A stretch of 64,000 nucleotides of DNA. Source: Reticulascus tulasneorum (Eukaryota > Ascomycota > Sordariomycetes > Glomerellales > Reticulascaceae). Shown here one piece after another: positions 25,522 to 36,856 of the stretch. Both the position numbers and the translations under genes were made by a program. Under the pieces are notes generated by a model that saw only the letters and a program-made list of their open reading frames with translations, had not been told where the DNA came from and ran no database searches. The stretch covers positions 1,240,001 to 1,304,000 of the forward strand of contig LSAX01000012.1 of the NCBI GenBank assembly GCA_001557505.1. The letters run 5' to 3'. The number at the start of each line of letters is the position of its first letter. The stretch's first letter is position 1.

Positions 25522-27069
25522 ATGCCGGACCTCTCGTCCTCCGGGACCCTGTCGCCAACGGACACCCCGCCGAACGAGACATCCGCTCTCATCCCAAAGA
25601 CCGCCAACGAGCAGGAGCCGTCGCAGTTCCGGCAATGGCTGGCCGAGATCCTGCTCCTCTCCCGGGCGGCCATCCCCGTCATACTGGCCTACACGCTGCA
25701 AAACAGTCTGCAGACCATCTCCGTGCTGATCGTCGGCCGGCTTTCTCCCGAGGCGCTGGCGACGGCCGCCTTCAGCTACATGTTCGCCATGGCCACCGCG
25801 TGGCTCATCGCCCTTGGCGGCACCACGGCGCTCGACACACTTGCGTCGAGCAGCTATACCGGTTCGACGAACAAGCATGATCTGGGCATCCTGCTGCAGC
25901 GGGGCATCATCGTGCTGACCGCGTTCTACGCCATTGTTACCGTGCTGTGGTGGTTCTCGGAGCCGCTGTTTCGGCTGCTCGGCCAGGAGGAGTACATCTG
26001 CGTGCAGAGCGCCATGTTTCTGCGGTGCTTGATTCCCGGAGGCTTGGGCTACGTGTGGTTCGAGGCGATGAAGAAGTTTTTACAGGCACAAGGTGAGTGC
26101 GAGGAACATATCAGTGCGTACCATGGTTACTGACCCCCCGGGTGTCCAGAGATATATCGGCCGGGGACATACGTCCTCCTTTTCACGTCTCCGATGAATG
26201 CGGGTCTGAACTACCTGTTCATCCACACTTTCAAGATGGGCCTCTACGGTGCGCCGATCGCTACGGGAATCTCTTACTGGATCTCGTTCCTGCTCCTGGT
26301 GGCGTATGCGGCGTTCGTCCGCGGTAAGGAATGCTGGGGAGGGTTGCAGCCACGAAGAGCAATCAAGAACATGGCTCCGTTCGCTCGCCTTGCGTTCCTC
26401 GGCGTCATCCATGTTGGCACCGAGTGGTGGGCGTTTGAGATTGTGGCCTTGGCTGCCGGCCGACTCGGCACGATTCCGTTGGCCGCCCAGTCAGTCATCA
26501 TGACAGCAGACCAAATCATCAACACCATTCCCTTCGGGCTCGGCGTCGCTGCGTCCGCGAGATTAGGTAACCTCCTCGGAGCCCAGAAGCCGAAGGAGGC
26601 GGCGCGAGCAGCCCATGCCGCGGCAATTCTGTCCGTGATCCTCGGGGCGATCGTGCTCACCATCCTCATGGCGACCAAGGACGTTTTCGGCAAGATATTC
26701 AACGACGACGAGCGGGTCATCCGCCTAGTTGCAGAGGTGATGCCGTTCGTCGCGCTGTTCCAGATCGCAGACGGGCTGAACGGATCTTGCGGCGGCGCCC
26801 TCAGGGGGATGGGCCGGCAATGGGTAGGCGCGGCAGTGAATCTCGTCAGCTACTACTGCGGCGCTCTGCCGTTCGGTATCTACCTCGCCTTCCATGGATG
26901 GGGCCTAGCTGGCCTTTGGATCGGACAGTGCGTGGCGCTGTACATCGTAGGTATCCTCGAATGGGTCATCGTAGGCATGAGTAAGTGGGATAAGGAGTGC
27001 CAGCGGGCGCTGGATCGATTGGAGGACGATAGCCCGGAGAGTCATGAAGGCGAGGTCGACGCCGTGTAG
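25522..27069 (+). CDS. MATE-family multidrug/toxin extrusion transporter
   Basis: Two exons, 25522-26092 and 26150-27069 (intron donor GTGAGT, 57 bases), giving 496 aa. The hydrophilic N-terminal tail (NETSALIPK) is typical of fungal MATE proteins. About twelve membrane segments follow in two homologous halves, starting near residue 36 (LLLSRAAIPVILAYTLQNSL). Family positions such as QSVIMTADQIINTIPFGLG and GALRGMGRQ in the second half are present. MATE carriers export organic cations or toxins by proton or sodium antiport at the plasma membrane or vacuole. The substrate is unknown. I chose the ATG at 25522 because the in-frame extension upstream begins only at a TTG. The gene stands alone, with no evident operon-like partner. 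Confidence 0.92.
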
Positions 27070-27935
27070 ATCACTCTGGGGCTGAAGTATTTTGCAAACA
27101 TTGTTCGGCAATGGTGGGCGGCGGGTGATGAGTGATGAGTGTGGGCTGTGATGTGATGTGATGCAATACGAAAAAGTTAGACAGGGGTGACAGGGTATAT
27201 GGGAAACTGGGGAATAGTCTGGCATTAAGATCGTGCCAAGTCATGCTTTGGCCATGTACATAGCGCAATATCACAAAATATCACCAATTGACATGGGAAT
27301 AACTGCTGTAGAGGACGTATCACATCATAACTTGGCGAAGTGGCAAAGCGGTAAGCTGACGACGGTCTCTAAACCCCAGCAGGACTCGTTTAGGGTTTGC
27401 GGTGGAGTTGGCTCGAGGCCACACACCAACGTCAAATATTGAAGCTTCGACCAAGCAACCAGTGCGGGGAACTTCATGCAATGGGTTCACGTAGCACAAG
27501 CACGTACTCAAGCTGCGATCCCGGCGACTACCGCGGCCCCCCGCACTTGAGTTATGTTCGTCATTATCATATCCGGTCAAAATGGGGTTTCTTCTCAGCT
27601 AAATGAGGCGATTCCGCGCGCGATGCCTTGAATCAATGAGCGTGGACCACGAAAGGCGAAGCCTAACTTGGATACTCCGCTTCTATCATTTCCGGCTCCC
27701 TGCGGAACGGCGAGCGGCACGTATATCGCGTGCTAGCGCTCCCGGCTGAAGGAGTTGGTTATTACAAGCTCCGGCTACCTCTTCGTAGGATCATCACGAA
27801 GCTCTTAGCCACACTTGTGTTCTTGGCAGGATATCGTTTTTCAGCCCCCGAGTAACAGCTGGGCATTTCCTGCCAATCAGATCATTCAGAATACCAACTC
27901 GGGCTAGGAAAGACTGTGATTTAGAAGAAGATACA
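27070..27935. other. Intergenic with a short GTGAT-type microsatellite
   Basis: This holds the 3' flank of the transporter and the promoter of the oxidoreductase. Around 27124-27164 imperfect GTGAT/GATGA units form a short simple repeat. No coding region is supported. Confidence 0.5.
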
Positions 27936-29109
27936 ATGGCCCCAATCGGTGTTGCCATTGCAGGAGGCGGAATTTTCGCCAAGGAGCAGCATATTGTGAG
28001 GTGATCAAGAGCCTCAGTGAAGAGCAGCGTTCTAACATGAACTGCAGCCTGCCATTCTTGCTTCCAGTGGATTACTCTCATTGAAGGCCATTTACTCTCG
28101 CTCGCTCAAGTCGGCGAAGGAGGCTGCAGAGGAACTCGCCAAGAGCGATGCCTCCCCAGACCTGTACTCGGACGACTCCGGGCCGGGCAAGTCCTTCCAG
28201 GACCTTCTCGCCCGCGAGGACATCGGCGCCGTCATCTTCGCATTGCCAATCATGAACCAGCCCAAGTACATCGAAGAAGCGCTGGCCGCAGGGAAGCACG
28301 TCCTCTCCGAGAAGCCCATCGCCGCGGATCTGGCGCGCGGGAAGCAGCTCATCGAGTACTACAAGAAGGTCTCGGCGGAAAAAGGCGTCACGTTCGCCGT
28401 CGCGGAAAACTACCGCTTTCTACCCAGAGTCGACTATGCCAAGAAGGAGGTCGAGAAGCTGGGTAAGATCATTGGCTTCAATGCGAGAGTGTTCTGGATG
28501 ATCAAGGAAGGTATACATGTCAACCGTGCGAGGCTCACCCTTTCGGATAGACGCTAACCAGCGATGATAGGGGGCAAGTACATCGAGACTTCATGGAGAA
28601 AGGTACCAGAATACCAGGGAGGTTTCCTCCTGGACGGCGGCGTTCATTTCGTTGCCATTCTGCGAACCCTGCTGGGCAAAGAAGCAGCCATAGAAAGCGT
28701 CGTCGCGTACACCAATCTTGCCCAGAAGCACCTCCCGCCGATTGACTCGCTGGAAGCATCCATCAAGACAAAGTCAGGCGCCATAGGCTCCTTCTCCGTG
28801 CATGCGGGCTCGACACTGAGTGCGGGTGACTATGCAATTGCCGGCGAGCACGGGAGCGTCACCATCAGTGACCACAAGGTGACGGTTGTGCGGGGCGATG
28901 GCGAGCAGGCAGATACAAGTGTGAAGGAGTTTGAGTACAGCAATGGTGTCAAGGAAGAGGTTAAGGCCTGGGCGGAGAGCCTGAGTGCTGGGAAGCCGAA
29001 TCCCTTGCAGTCTCCCGAGGAAGCACTTGCGGATCTTGAGGTTCTGGAAAAGATCTTCAGGAGTGGTGAGCAGGATGGTGCTCGGCAGAAGCTTGAGTTG
29101 CAACAGTGA
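27936..29109 (+). CDS. Gfo/Idh/MocA-family NAD(P)-dependent oxidoreductase
   Basis: Three exons: 27936-27995, 28048-28510 and 28571-29109; 353 aa. The N-terminal Rossmann motif reads GVAIAGGGIF (residues 5-14). The family signature EKP lies at about 108-110, after the turn GKHVLSEKP. The C-terminal alpha/beta domain contains GGFLLDGGVHFVAIL, which has the conserved Asp and His used in substrate binding and proton transfer. Members oxidise or reduce sugars, inositols and related polyols with NAD(P). The substrate cannot be predicted from the motifs. No targeting signal was seen, so it is probably cytosolic. It ends 122 bases from the stop of the convergent thioesterase gene. The first intron, 52 bases, lies just after the dinucleotide-binding loop. 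Confidence 0.92.
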
Positions 29110-29231
29110 CGACGGCCCCTAGATATTGCAGGAGTACCAATTACCCGTCTTTGCTATTGAAGCTACATTGTGACTTCTGGTGAGGTATACAAGCCCAGTT
29201 GGAAAGAGAGTTTCAAACAGCCCCGGACAAC

Positions 29232-29908
29232 TCAAAGCTTGGTTGAGGTAGAGCCAGCATAGATGCGTTCTAAACCACGCCGCATTTCATCGCTCATACC
29301 CGTGGTGCTGGGTCTTCCCGTAGATCTTTCCACAAAAACCTGCACAAACTCTCCCACCGCCCTCACCTGATCCACGCCTTTCTCGAACAGGCCGACTTCA
29401 TAGGTCACGCTGGACTTGCCCAGCTTGTTCACCCGCAACGCCAGCTCGGCTATAGCTGGGAATGAGATGGAGGCGAAGTAGTCGCTGTGAGAGTGCACCA
29501 CGACGCCGTGCTGTTTCGACGACGAAGGGTTGAGATTGCAGTTCTCGATCAGATACGTGTTGATGACGGAATCGTATCTGTCGCCACCGGGTTAGAAACA
29601 ACCCAGCTGTGGAGGTGGAGGAGGAGGGCGAGTGGCGTACAAAAAGTTGTAGATAGAGTTGTTCATGTGGTCATACATGTCATTGTCCGCCCTGTGACGG
29701 CCCTGTTACTGAATGAAATCCAACGAAGCAGGTATTGTCCTCAAGCGAGGATCAAGATTCAAGAGCTTGCTGCCCCCTTGTCGGTGGCGATATGCCGTCC
29801 CCTGCATGAAGGAAACTCTAAAAGGGGTTCTCACCATCGGGTTCTATACTCTAGGGTGTAGGAGTAGTCAGTCCTTCGCCGCTGCTTCAGCTGCTCGTAG
29901 CTTGCCAT
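29232..29908 (-). CDS. 4HBT/hotdog-fold acyl-CoA thioesterase
   Basis: Three exons on the minus strand: 29908-29835, 29691-29641 and 29577-29232; 156 aa. The small middle exon carries the family's active-site stretch, WADNDMYDHMNN (about residues 25-36), matching the D-x-D..GHMNN motif of YbgC/FadM-type thioesterases; the usual Gly before His is Asp here. The last exon supplies the central helix and strands ending in VGEFVQVFVERSTGRP. It should hydrolyse acyl-CoA thioesters as an oligomer in the cytosol or mitochondria. No clear targeting sequence was seen. Only the third exon is visible as an obvious open frame; the first two were assembled from frame and splice signals (donors GTGAGA and GTACGC). 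It is convergent with the oxidoreductase. Confidence 0.85.
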
Positions 29909-30666
29909 GATATGATTCTTGCTCTTAGCTCTTGGTCTTCTGACTCGTGCCCGTCGGATATGAGCAGCTAGTTAATCAGCGGTGGGTTTCCAGCTCCTGG
30001 TAGTGAGGCTCCCAACGGCTGCTGTAGGGGATCGATCCACAACACTGGCGTCGCTTGCTCTTAAACGTCTTGGCTCTTACAATCTTTGGAGCAATCTGCA
30101 TTGCGGAATACCAACTTGGAGCTCAAGCTTTCTAGACATGGAAATTCAGCTGTAACGTGGTTGAGGAGAAGTCAACACAAGAACATAGGTCACCCGAGGA
30201 TCTGGACATTAGACCTAAGGATGCCGAGGCATTCCAGCTGGATGCCAAGCGAACCAGTGTGCTTGTTACAGGTACGTACCTCAGTAAGGAACTTTGAGCT
30301 TCAGGGAGCTTTGGCGGGGTGGAATAAAGTTACGTACGTCACGGGTAGGCAAGGTAGTGGCATTTCCAGTGCAGTGAACCTTGACATGGGCCTGTAATTA
30401 TTACCTGACAATTGCCAATTGTCACCGCCCACTAATGGACTAGGTAATTACCGCGGTGCGTGTTCCGTACCAGTTCCGTGACATCGATTTCTCGCGCTCC
30501 CGCGCTGAACCGCCCAAAAAATTTCAATCTTCTTCGATGTTGCCACTCCGTGGCATACGACGCGATCTGGCTAACATTTCCGAGTTATCCGTAATCGACA
30601 AGCACGCTGGCTGCAACAAGGCGCACCTTTGCGCCCCTAGCTAAGCTAGGCCAGGCCTTCTCATCG
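29909..30666. other. Intergenic, divergent promoters
   Basis: This separates the thioesterase (minus) and the pseudouridine synthase (plus), which start in opposite directions. Short open frames are present but none is convincing. Confidence 0.5.
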
Positions 30667-32091
30667 ATGATGACGACTCAGCAACCACTTGCCTCGACTG
30701 CCGCAGTAGCGATTGCTGACCTCGAACCGCCGAAACCTGCCGAGGAGAAAACATCCGAGGTCTTGACAACGCCATGCGGCGACCCATGGCCACGTCCATA
30801 CTACCTCCATGACGGCCTGCGGAGGGTGGCCCCGTATTTCTTCACCTACCATACCTGGTGTAAAGGACGATGGCGCGGCCGGCCCTTGATAGATATCTTC
30901 GAGAGCGAGTTTAGAGACCGCCCGAAAGAATACTACAGGGATGCCATGGTGAAGGGAACAATCGTGGTCAACGGCAAGGCCGTTGGGCCCGACTATATAG
31001 TGCAAAACGGGGATCTAGTAAACCATACCATCCATCGGCACGAGCCCCCGGTCACCGCGGAAGATATCCAGATCATCCACGAGGACGATGGTATGATTGT
31101 CGTCAACAAACCTGCCGGAGTCCCTGTGCATCCGGCAGGAAGATATAACTACAACTCGCTCATTGAGATTATGAGGGCCGAGAGAGGCTCCCACTTCATG
31201 CCCCACCCGTGCCACAGGCTAGATCGTCTGACGAGCGGCATTCTGTTCATAGGGAAGAACCCCAAGGCTGCTGTGGAGTTGGGGAAGCAGATCCAGGCAC
31301 GTACCGTTCGGAAGGAATATCTTGCTCGCGTCATTGGGAAGTTTCCTGATGGCGAAGTCGTCTGTAACCAGCCGATACTTCAGATATCACCAAGGCTAGG
31401 CCTTAACCGAGTTCGAGCCAACGGGAAGTCGGCGCGGACAGTGTTCAAACGCTTGGCATACTACCCGCCAAAGGAAGGGACTGCCAAGCCGTCTGGCGGG
31501 CGACCGAAGACGCCAGAGGAGATCGATGAGGAGCAAAAGAGGCGGCCATGGGTTGCGAAAGAGGGCTACTCGATCGTTCGTTGTCTGCCCTTGACTGGCA
31601 GAACACATCAAATCAGGGTGCACTTGCAGTTCCTCGGCCACCCGATTCAGAACGATCCTATTTACGCAAACCAGAGGGTCTGGGGTTTAAACCTCGGGTG
31701 CAATGACCAGGATGGGAGCGAGTACAACGATGAAGATATCATGACTCGTTTGGACCGCATGGGTAAAGAAGACGTCGCTGATGCCGTAGCTTACCACGAC
31801 GAACTCGTCGACCTGTATCACAAGCGCAGGGCTGAGAAACTGACTGGAGAGATGTGTGAAATCTGTGATACGCCGCTATACACCGACCCGGGTGACCATG
31901 AGCTTTCACTCTGGCTTCACAGTCTCCGATATGAGGATGCCGGAGGCAGCTGGAGCTACGTCAGTCCGCTCCCCCAATGGGCACTACCTCCAGAAGGCAT
32001 GAGCGGGCCAACAGAGGTCGGGGGGATAAACGAGCTTGTGGAAGCGGTAAAAGATGAGGTCCTGGAGACGCCTGAAGAAATGGCGAAATAA
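30667..32091 (+). CDS. PUS9: RluA-type tRNA pseudouridine synthase (Rib2/Pus8/Pus9-like)
   Basis: A single 474-codon frame, the longest intronless gene here. An S4-like RNA-binding segment lies at about 70-120 (RPLIDIFESEFRDRP, VKGTIVVNGKAV). The catalytic domain has KPAGVPVHPAGRYNYNS and the HRLDRLTSG motif, whose Asp near 186 is the catalytic residue of the RluA family. GRTHQIRVHLQFLGHP is also conserved. Family members isomerise uridine to pseudouridine, position 32 of tRNAs in the yeast Pus8/Rib2 and Pus9 enzymes. There is no C-terminal deaminase domain of the Rib2 type, so it is closer to a Pus9-like, synthase-only form. Two adjacent ATG codons occur at 30667; either could serve. The gene symbol is inferred from domain layout and the exact target RNA is unproved. 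Confidence 0.88.
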   Translation: MMTTQQPLASTAAVAIADLEPPKPAEEKTSEVLTTPCGDPWPRPYYLHDGLRRVAPYFFTYHTWCKGRWRGRPLIDIFESEFRDRPKEYYRDAMVKGTIVVNGKAVGPDYIVQNGDLVNHTIHRHEPPVTAEDIQIIHEDDGMIVVNKPAGVPVHPAGRYNYNSLIEIMRAERGSHFMPHPCHRLDRLTSGILFIGKNPKAAVELGKQIQARTVRKEYLARVIGKFPDGEVVCNQPILQISPRLGLNRVRANGKSARTVFKRLAYYPPKEGTAKPSGGRPKTPEEIDEEQKRRPWVAKEGYSIVRCLPLTGRTHQIRVHLQFLGHPIQNDPIYANQRVWGLNLGCNDQDGSEYNDEDIMTRLDRMGKEDVADAVAYHDELVDLYHKRRAEKLTGEMCEICDTPLYTDPGDHELSLWLHSLRYEDAGGSWSYVSPLPQWALPPEGMSGPTEVGGINELVEAVKDEVLETPEEMAK

Positions 32092-35000
32092 CACTCGAGA
32101 ACCAAGGTTTTGGATGTGAAGGCCGCTATCTTGTCTGAGGGCAACCTGTGATACTCGTGATACCCGGGGGGGGGCGGGGATATGGCACCGGTTTGTCGTT
32201 CTAGATGCAGACGAGAGAGGGACGCAAAATGAAAAATTCCATAATTCAACAACACAATACCTAGCGCACCCCGTACCTAGTACGGTTTAAGTGTCCGGCG
32301 GACAATTTCTCGATGTCTGAAGAGGAGTCGTGGCTAACACGCGGCAACTACGATACCCAACTCAACGGCACGGTGTACAGCAGTAGAGCTGGAGCGTAGC
32401 GTGGCAGAATATTTTAGCGGAAATCGATACGCGCCCACATTACGGAGCCCCAAAAGAACAAAGTGGCATCTGAGACGGGGGACGATTGCATACGATTCAC
32501 GGGGTCGCCGGCAGTGATAACTCTAGAGGTGACAATCCGAAGGTGACCCAATAATCCGGACTCATCCAGGGGTGGCTTGATCTTGGTGGGTTCTGTCACA
32601 AACACCCTGCAGGAAATGTGTGTGATTACCGGACAATTTCAAAGATGGAGTGCCCTGGAGTGGGCGGAGTGGGACACGAAAACCTCACCTCACCTCATCC
32701 GGTCCGGTGAGCAACGCCGCCGTCGCTTTCGTATCGAGAACGCTGACCTGATCGATGATATGTACCTTGTATGTATGTATTCATCGTTGCCTACGACTCT
32801 CCGGGGACGAGGCGTACAAAACCAGAGTGCCGGGAGTGACTTAGAATAGCCAGTGGCGGAGATCTCTTGGCGATTGGCAAATCCCAGAGATCGCCGGAAT
32901 CCCACGAGAAACCGAGCATCAATCCCAGGTTACCCCCCCAAAGCCGTGACTGCCTGCCGGCGCAACGTGCTTCGGTTTCGCGAATCTCAGGGGGCTTCTG
33001 GGAAATGGGGCTCGTGTCAATGCATGACGCTTCTCGCAACTGTCAGTGTGATCCCAGCCAGCATTCGACGCGGCATGGATGCGGCTTCACCGAAGAAAAT
33101 GCCCCGGATCTGCGGAAGCGGCGGACGGAATGCACTTTTGGCGCCGTCGCGTGGCCTGGATTGTGTCGAGACAAATGCCATTTCTCACTCACTCGTGCTT
33201 TTCCGCCGCCACATACGTCTCCGACGCCAAGGGGTGACGCTCTGGCCAGTGAGGTGCGGATTAGTCTGTAAAAGGCGGACGGATATGTACCTTGAAGCTG
33301 AGAGCGAAGAAAAAGCTGAGACATTCTCTCTCCGCCGTCACGAGCAACTCATGCAGCCACCGACGCTCGTCCTCTTCTTGGCAGAATCGTGGGTTGGGCG
33401 AATGAAGGGGGCCGCCCACGATGAGAGGAGGAGAGCTACCTGCTACGTACTACACACACGTTGTACAATCCCATCACGTATAGGACCATGTTGCGATAAG
33501 TTAACTCGGCTAGGCGGAAAACGATGATGCCCTACACGAACTCTTTTATGCGCCACGAGCCTGCTTTTTTGCTGCGTTTTTCCAATTGCGGTCTTCTCTC
33601 TTCCCCCAAAAGCTTCGCACGGCCGGTTCCTCACAGCTCGTTCACGATAGGCTGCGGCTGCAACACACAAAGTACATTCGTTACCTGTGGCCCCTCCAAA
33701 TTCGCTTCGTGACGCCCAAGCTGCCGCGTGCAATCGCGAAAGATGGGGATGCCTCTGCCACGCCTGGATTGCTCTCGGCGTTCCCCGTGATCAATCACTT
33801 GCTACCCAGAACTTTGTCGGGTCGTGTCCGGAATGGTCAGGGCAGCCCCCCCCCAAAAAGGACAACCCTGACGGCCGGCATTATCCCTTCGAATTTTGGC
33901 AACAGCTAAGTCGGGCTGGGATGGACGGCAAGTATCCTAATTTTGTCCTTGTCCCCCTCTCTTCCCCCCTCCCAGAGCAGAGAGTGGGCGAACGAACCCC
34001 TCCCACGCTCCCCCTCATTCTCATTGAACACTCGGAGTGAAGTCCGTTGTGGCACATGCATGTAGGGAACTTGGGCCGGGGGGTGGGCCAGTGGCTGCGC
34101 TCCTATTACATGATATATCCCGGCCCCGGGGGAGGGAGGCTTTTGGGCCATGCATCGCATCGGATACCAAAAAAACAAATAAACAAGAAAACAAACAAAG
34201 TAACTGGCTCGCTCGTCATTAGACAGGCAGAGGTGTGGGAGAGCAAGCGCCATCCGACACCTGTACATTATTCCTTTTCGTTAGTGTGTCTCCCGCTCGA
34301 CATGCATACATCACCACTCATACCTAGTATGCATATCGGGTTCTACAGAGTTTATCACGAATCCGGAGTAGCTCAAACTCTATTTCTCGGAAAGAACCTC
34401 CGAAGCCTGAGAAAATCCCCGGGTGCCCATGTGGGCGTTCGGCGAGATGTTGCCCCCTCTGCAAAGTCCCTGGACTGAACAGACGTCTACATTTCGTCAT
34501 CTAGCACAGAGTGTATCCACGGGTACCTTGGACACCTCTCACTTCGCGTGTCTCTTGCTGGGACTCTCTCTCTCTGAGGCTTAGTGGGCTTGCAATTGGC
34601 CCTATTCCGAATGAGGACCACTCTGCAGCGAAGGATCCAGACCTGTCTATCCACGCAACCCGCCCACCCCATTCTTCCCCTACCTACCTACCTTGCCTAG
34701 GTATTTTTCCCTCCCATACTTCACCATCTGTAAGCGGTCTCTTCCAAAGTGGATTCGGCAATTTCACGCCATGTCCATGCTAACTAACCTGTCTGTCATA
34801 TTTCCCAAGTTACATTCTCTGTATGTACTCGTCGGCTGCCCACACCGATACTTGGCCTATCTCTCTTTGCTAGCCAGTTCCCTGCGTCCAGCCTGGCTTA
34901 GTCCGGATGCATCCATATCCATCTTGTGGGCCACCCCTGCTACCAGCTTGTTGTCCCTGAAACCCTTTGCCGCCGGCACTCGGTCCCCTGCTCTGCTCTC

Positions 35001-35179
35001 ATGATAGATCTTGGTATAATAGTCGAAGCTTGCCAGCCCGATCTCCCTCGTCTTGATCCCTGCCCGGTAACGCACGAACAAGTTCCCACCATAGTATGGC
35101 CCATCACACCACAACCGCAAACCATCGAGACAGATCAATCATCGTTATTCAACCACACGGCACAGACACAGCAGGAGAT
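32092..35179. other. Intergenic, no gene seen
   Basis: About 3.1 kb. A 224-codon open frame on the plus strand (32853-33527) starts at GTG and shows no domain. Pyrimidine-rich tracts at about 34550-35180 look like promoter and leader of the bZIP gene. Nothing else was supportable. Confidence 0.5.
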
Positions 35180-36856
35180 ATGGTTCGATCATCTTCGGCA
35201 GAGCCTTCCAAGGCTACCAAGCGCAAGGGTAAGCCTTTCGCCTGCCTAAATGTTTTTTTGTTTTTGGTTTAGCATTCGCGCTTTTTGTATTGACCCGCGT
35301 CCAATCTCGCAGGCACCAGGAGCGTATCGACTCTGACACCATCGCAGCTCGCTCGCAAGCGGGCTAACGATAGAGAGGCTCAGCGAGCTATCCGGGCCAG
35401 GACGAAGGAGCACATCGACAGGCTCGAACGCGAGCTGGGGGGCGTCAAGAGCAAGAACAGAGCCCTGGAAGAGGAGCTGTTCAAGCTCAAAGAGAGCATT
35501 GGCCTGCCCACTGCGCAATCCTATTCCAACTCCAGTGAGATGATTACCTCAAACCCTTTCAGCTGTCATCCCCGACTTTTTTCTAACTTTCGCGCCAGCA
35601 TATGACGATAACCTGAGCTCAATCAGTGGGGCCGTGTCGAGCCCTCGATCATCACCCTTCCCGTCATCGGGAGATTACACCGTGGTTCAAGATCAGCTCC
35701 GCCCTTCGTTTGTCCCCGTAGCCGACGCAGCGGAGAGCTGGGGGCCGGTGTCGGTCCCTTCCAACGTCTCGAGCCCATCTTCGTCCGCAAACACGGATGA
35801 ATATGGGGCTCCTTACGTGGCCAACAGCATCCCGGCCCCAATGATGGACTCGAGGGGCTTGCCCAGCGGCACAATCCCAGGTATGCACAGCAAAGCGGCA
35901 AGGACGGACTACGAGGATGTCGAGTCCGGTGAGTCTTGCTGCGAACCCCTTTCTGATTTTTTCCGTTGCATTTTCTAAGACGCTAATAAGTTCCCAGAAG
36001 CTGGATACCCTCTGGTTCACGAAATGCCCATCCACCAAACATATCTGCACCAGCCAACGTGGAGTACGTACCCGATGTACTACCAGCAACAACCGTCGGC
36101 CCACTGAGGCCACAGCCCCAGACGGGGTTTTGGGACATTCCGTCACTGATCACGCCACCGGTCTGCCGAGCCGATCAGCTGTTGGTGACCTTCATACTCG
36201 ACTGCCGCCGCTTGCGCCAAGCGACGTCTCTTGACGCAGTACTTCGGCCGCCGCGAGTTAACATGAAAGCTGTCGTGGAATACGATTCGGCCTCTCATGC
36301 GCGCCATCCGGCGCGGCTACAGCTCTCGGACGACAACCGAATCATCGCATCGACCTCCGCAGGAGTTATGGTTTCACAACCCATCACGGATCTGATCACG
36401 GCGCTCTGCGACGACGCTGGTCTTATAAACGTCCTCGAGCGACTTGCTGCGTTCGTCGCGATCCAGCGCGTCATATGCTGGCTTGCAAATCCTTCCAGAG
36501 AATCGTACGCCGCACTCGGCAAAGATTACGCCCCGAGGCCAGTTCAACGAAGGATACCGCACCGCCAATGGATGGACCTGGTTCAATGGGGCCCCCTACG
36601 CGACTATATTATCGAAAGACAGGATGTTTATGCGACGGAGGACTTCCAGAGGACGTACGCGGCAAGTCTGAAGCTCGTCAACTGGCCAGGCAGGCCGGTT
36701 GATGCCTTAATCGTTGATCCACAATCAGGAGCCATGTGGTTGCAAGACAGTTTCTTTGAGCATGCGATGAAAGGGGAGAACTGGAGGCTGAACCGCACCT
36801 TTCTTCGACGGTACCCCGAGTTGCGCGGTCTCTTCCCACTCCTTGAAGAGGCATGA
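35180..36856 (+). CDS. bZIP transcription factor with C-terminal DUF3425
   Basis: Proposed exons: 35180-35228, 35313-35534, 35599-35928, 35998-36058 and 36109-36856, giving 469 aa. The basic region begins near 28 with ARKRANDREAQRAIRARTKE and runs into a leucine zipper (IDRLERELGG to LFKLKESIG). A Ser/Pro-rich middle follows, and the last exon encodes the DUF3425 domain (DQLLVTFILDCRRL to the end, LRGLFPLLEEA). It should be a nuclear DNA-binding dimer of the AP-1-like DUF3425 group. The weak point is the fourth junction: the frame that follows exon 3 stops at about 36107, and the DUF3425 frame is reached only through a 50-base intron with a poor donor (GTGGAG) and an ACTGAG acceptor, or through a frameshift. 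Start, zipper and C-terminal domain are secure. Confidence 0.8.

Noticed and set aside
32853..33527. 224-codon plus-strand open frame
   Set aside because: GTG start and no domain; low confidence of coding.
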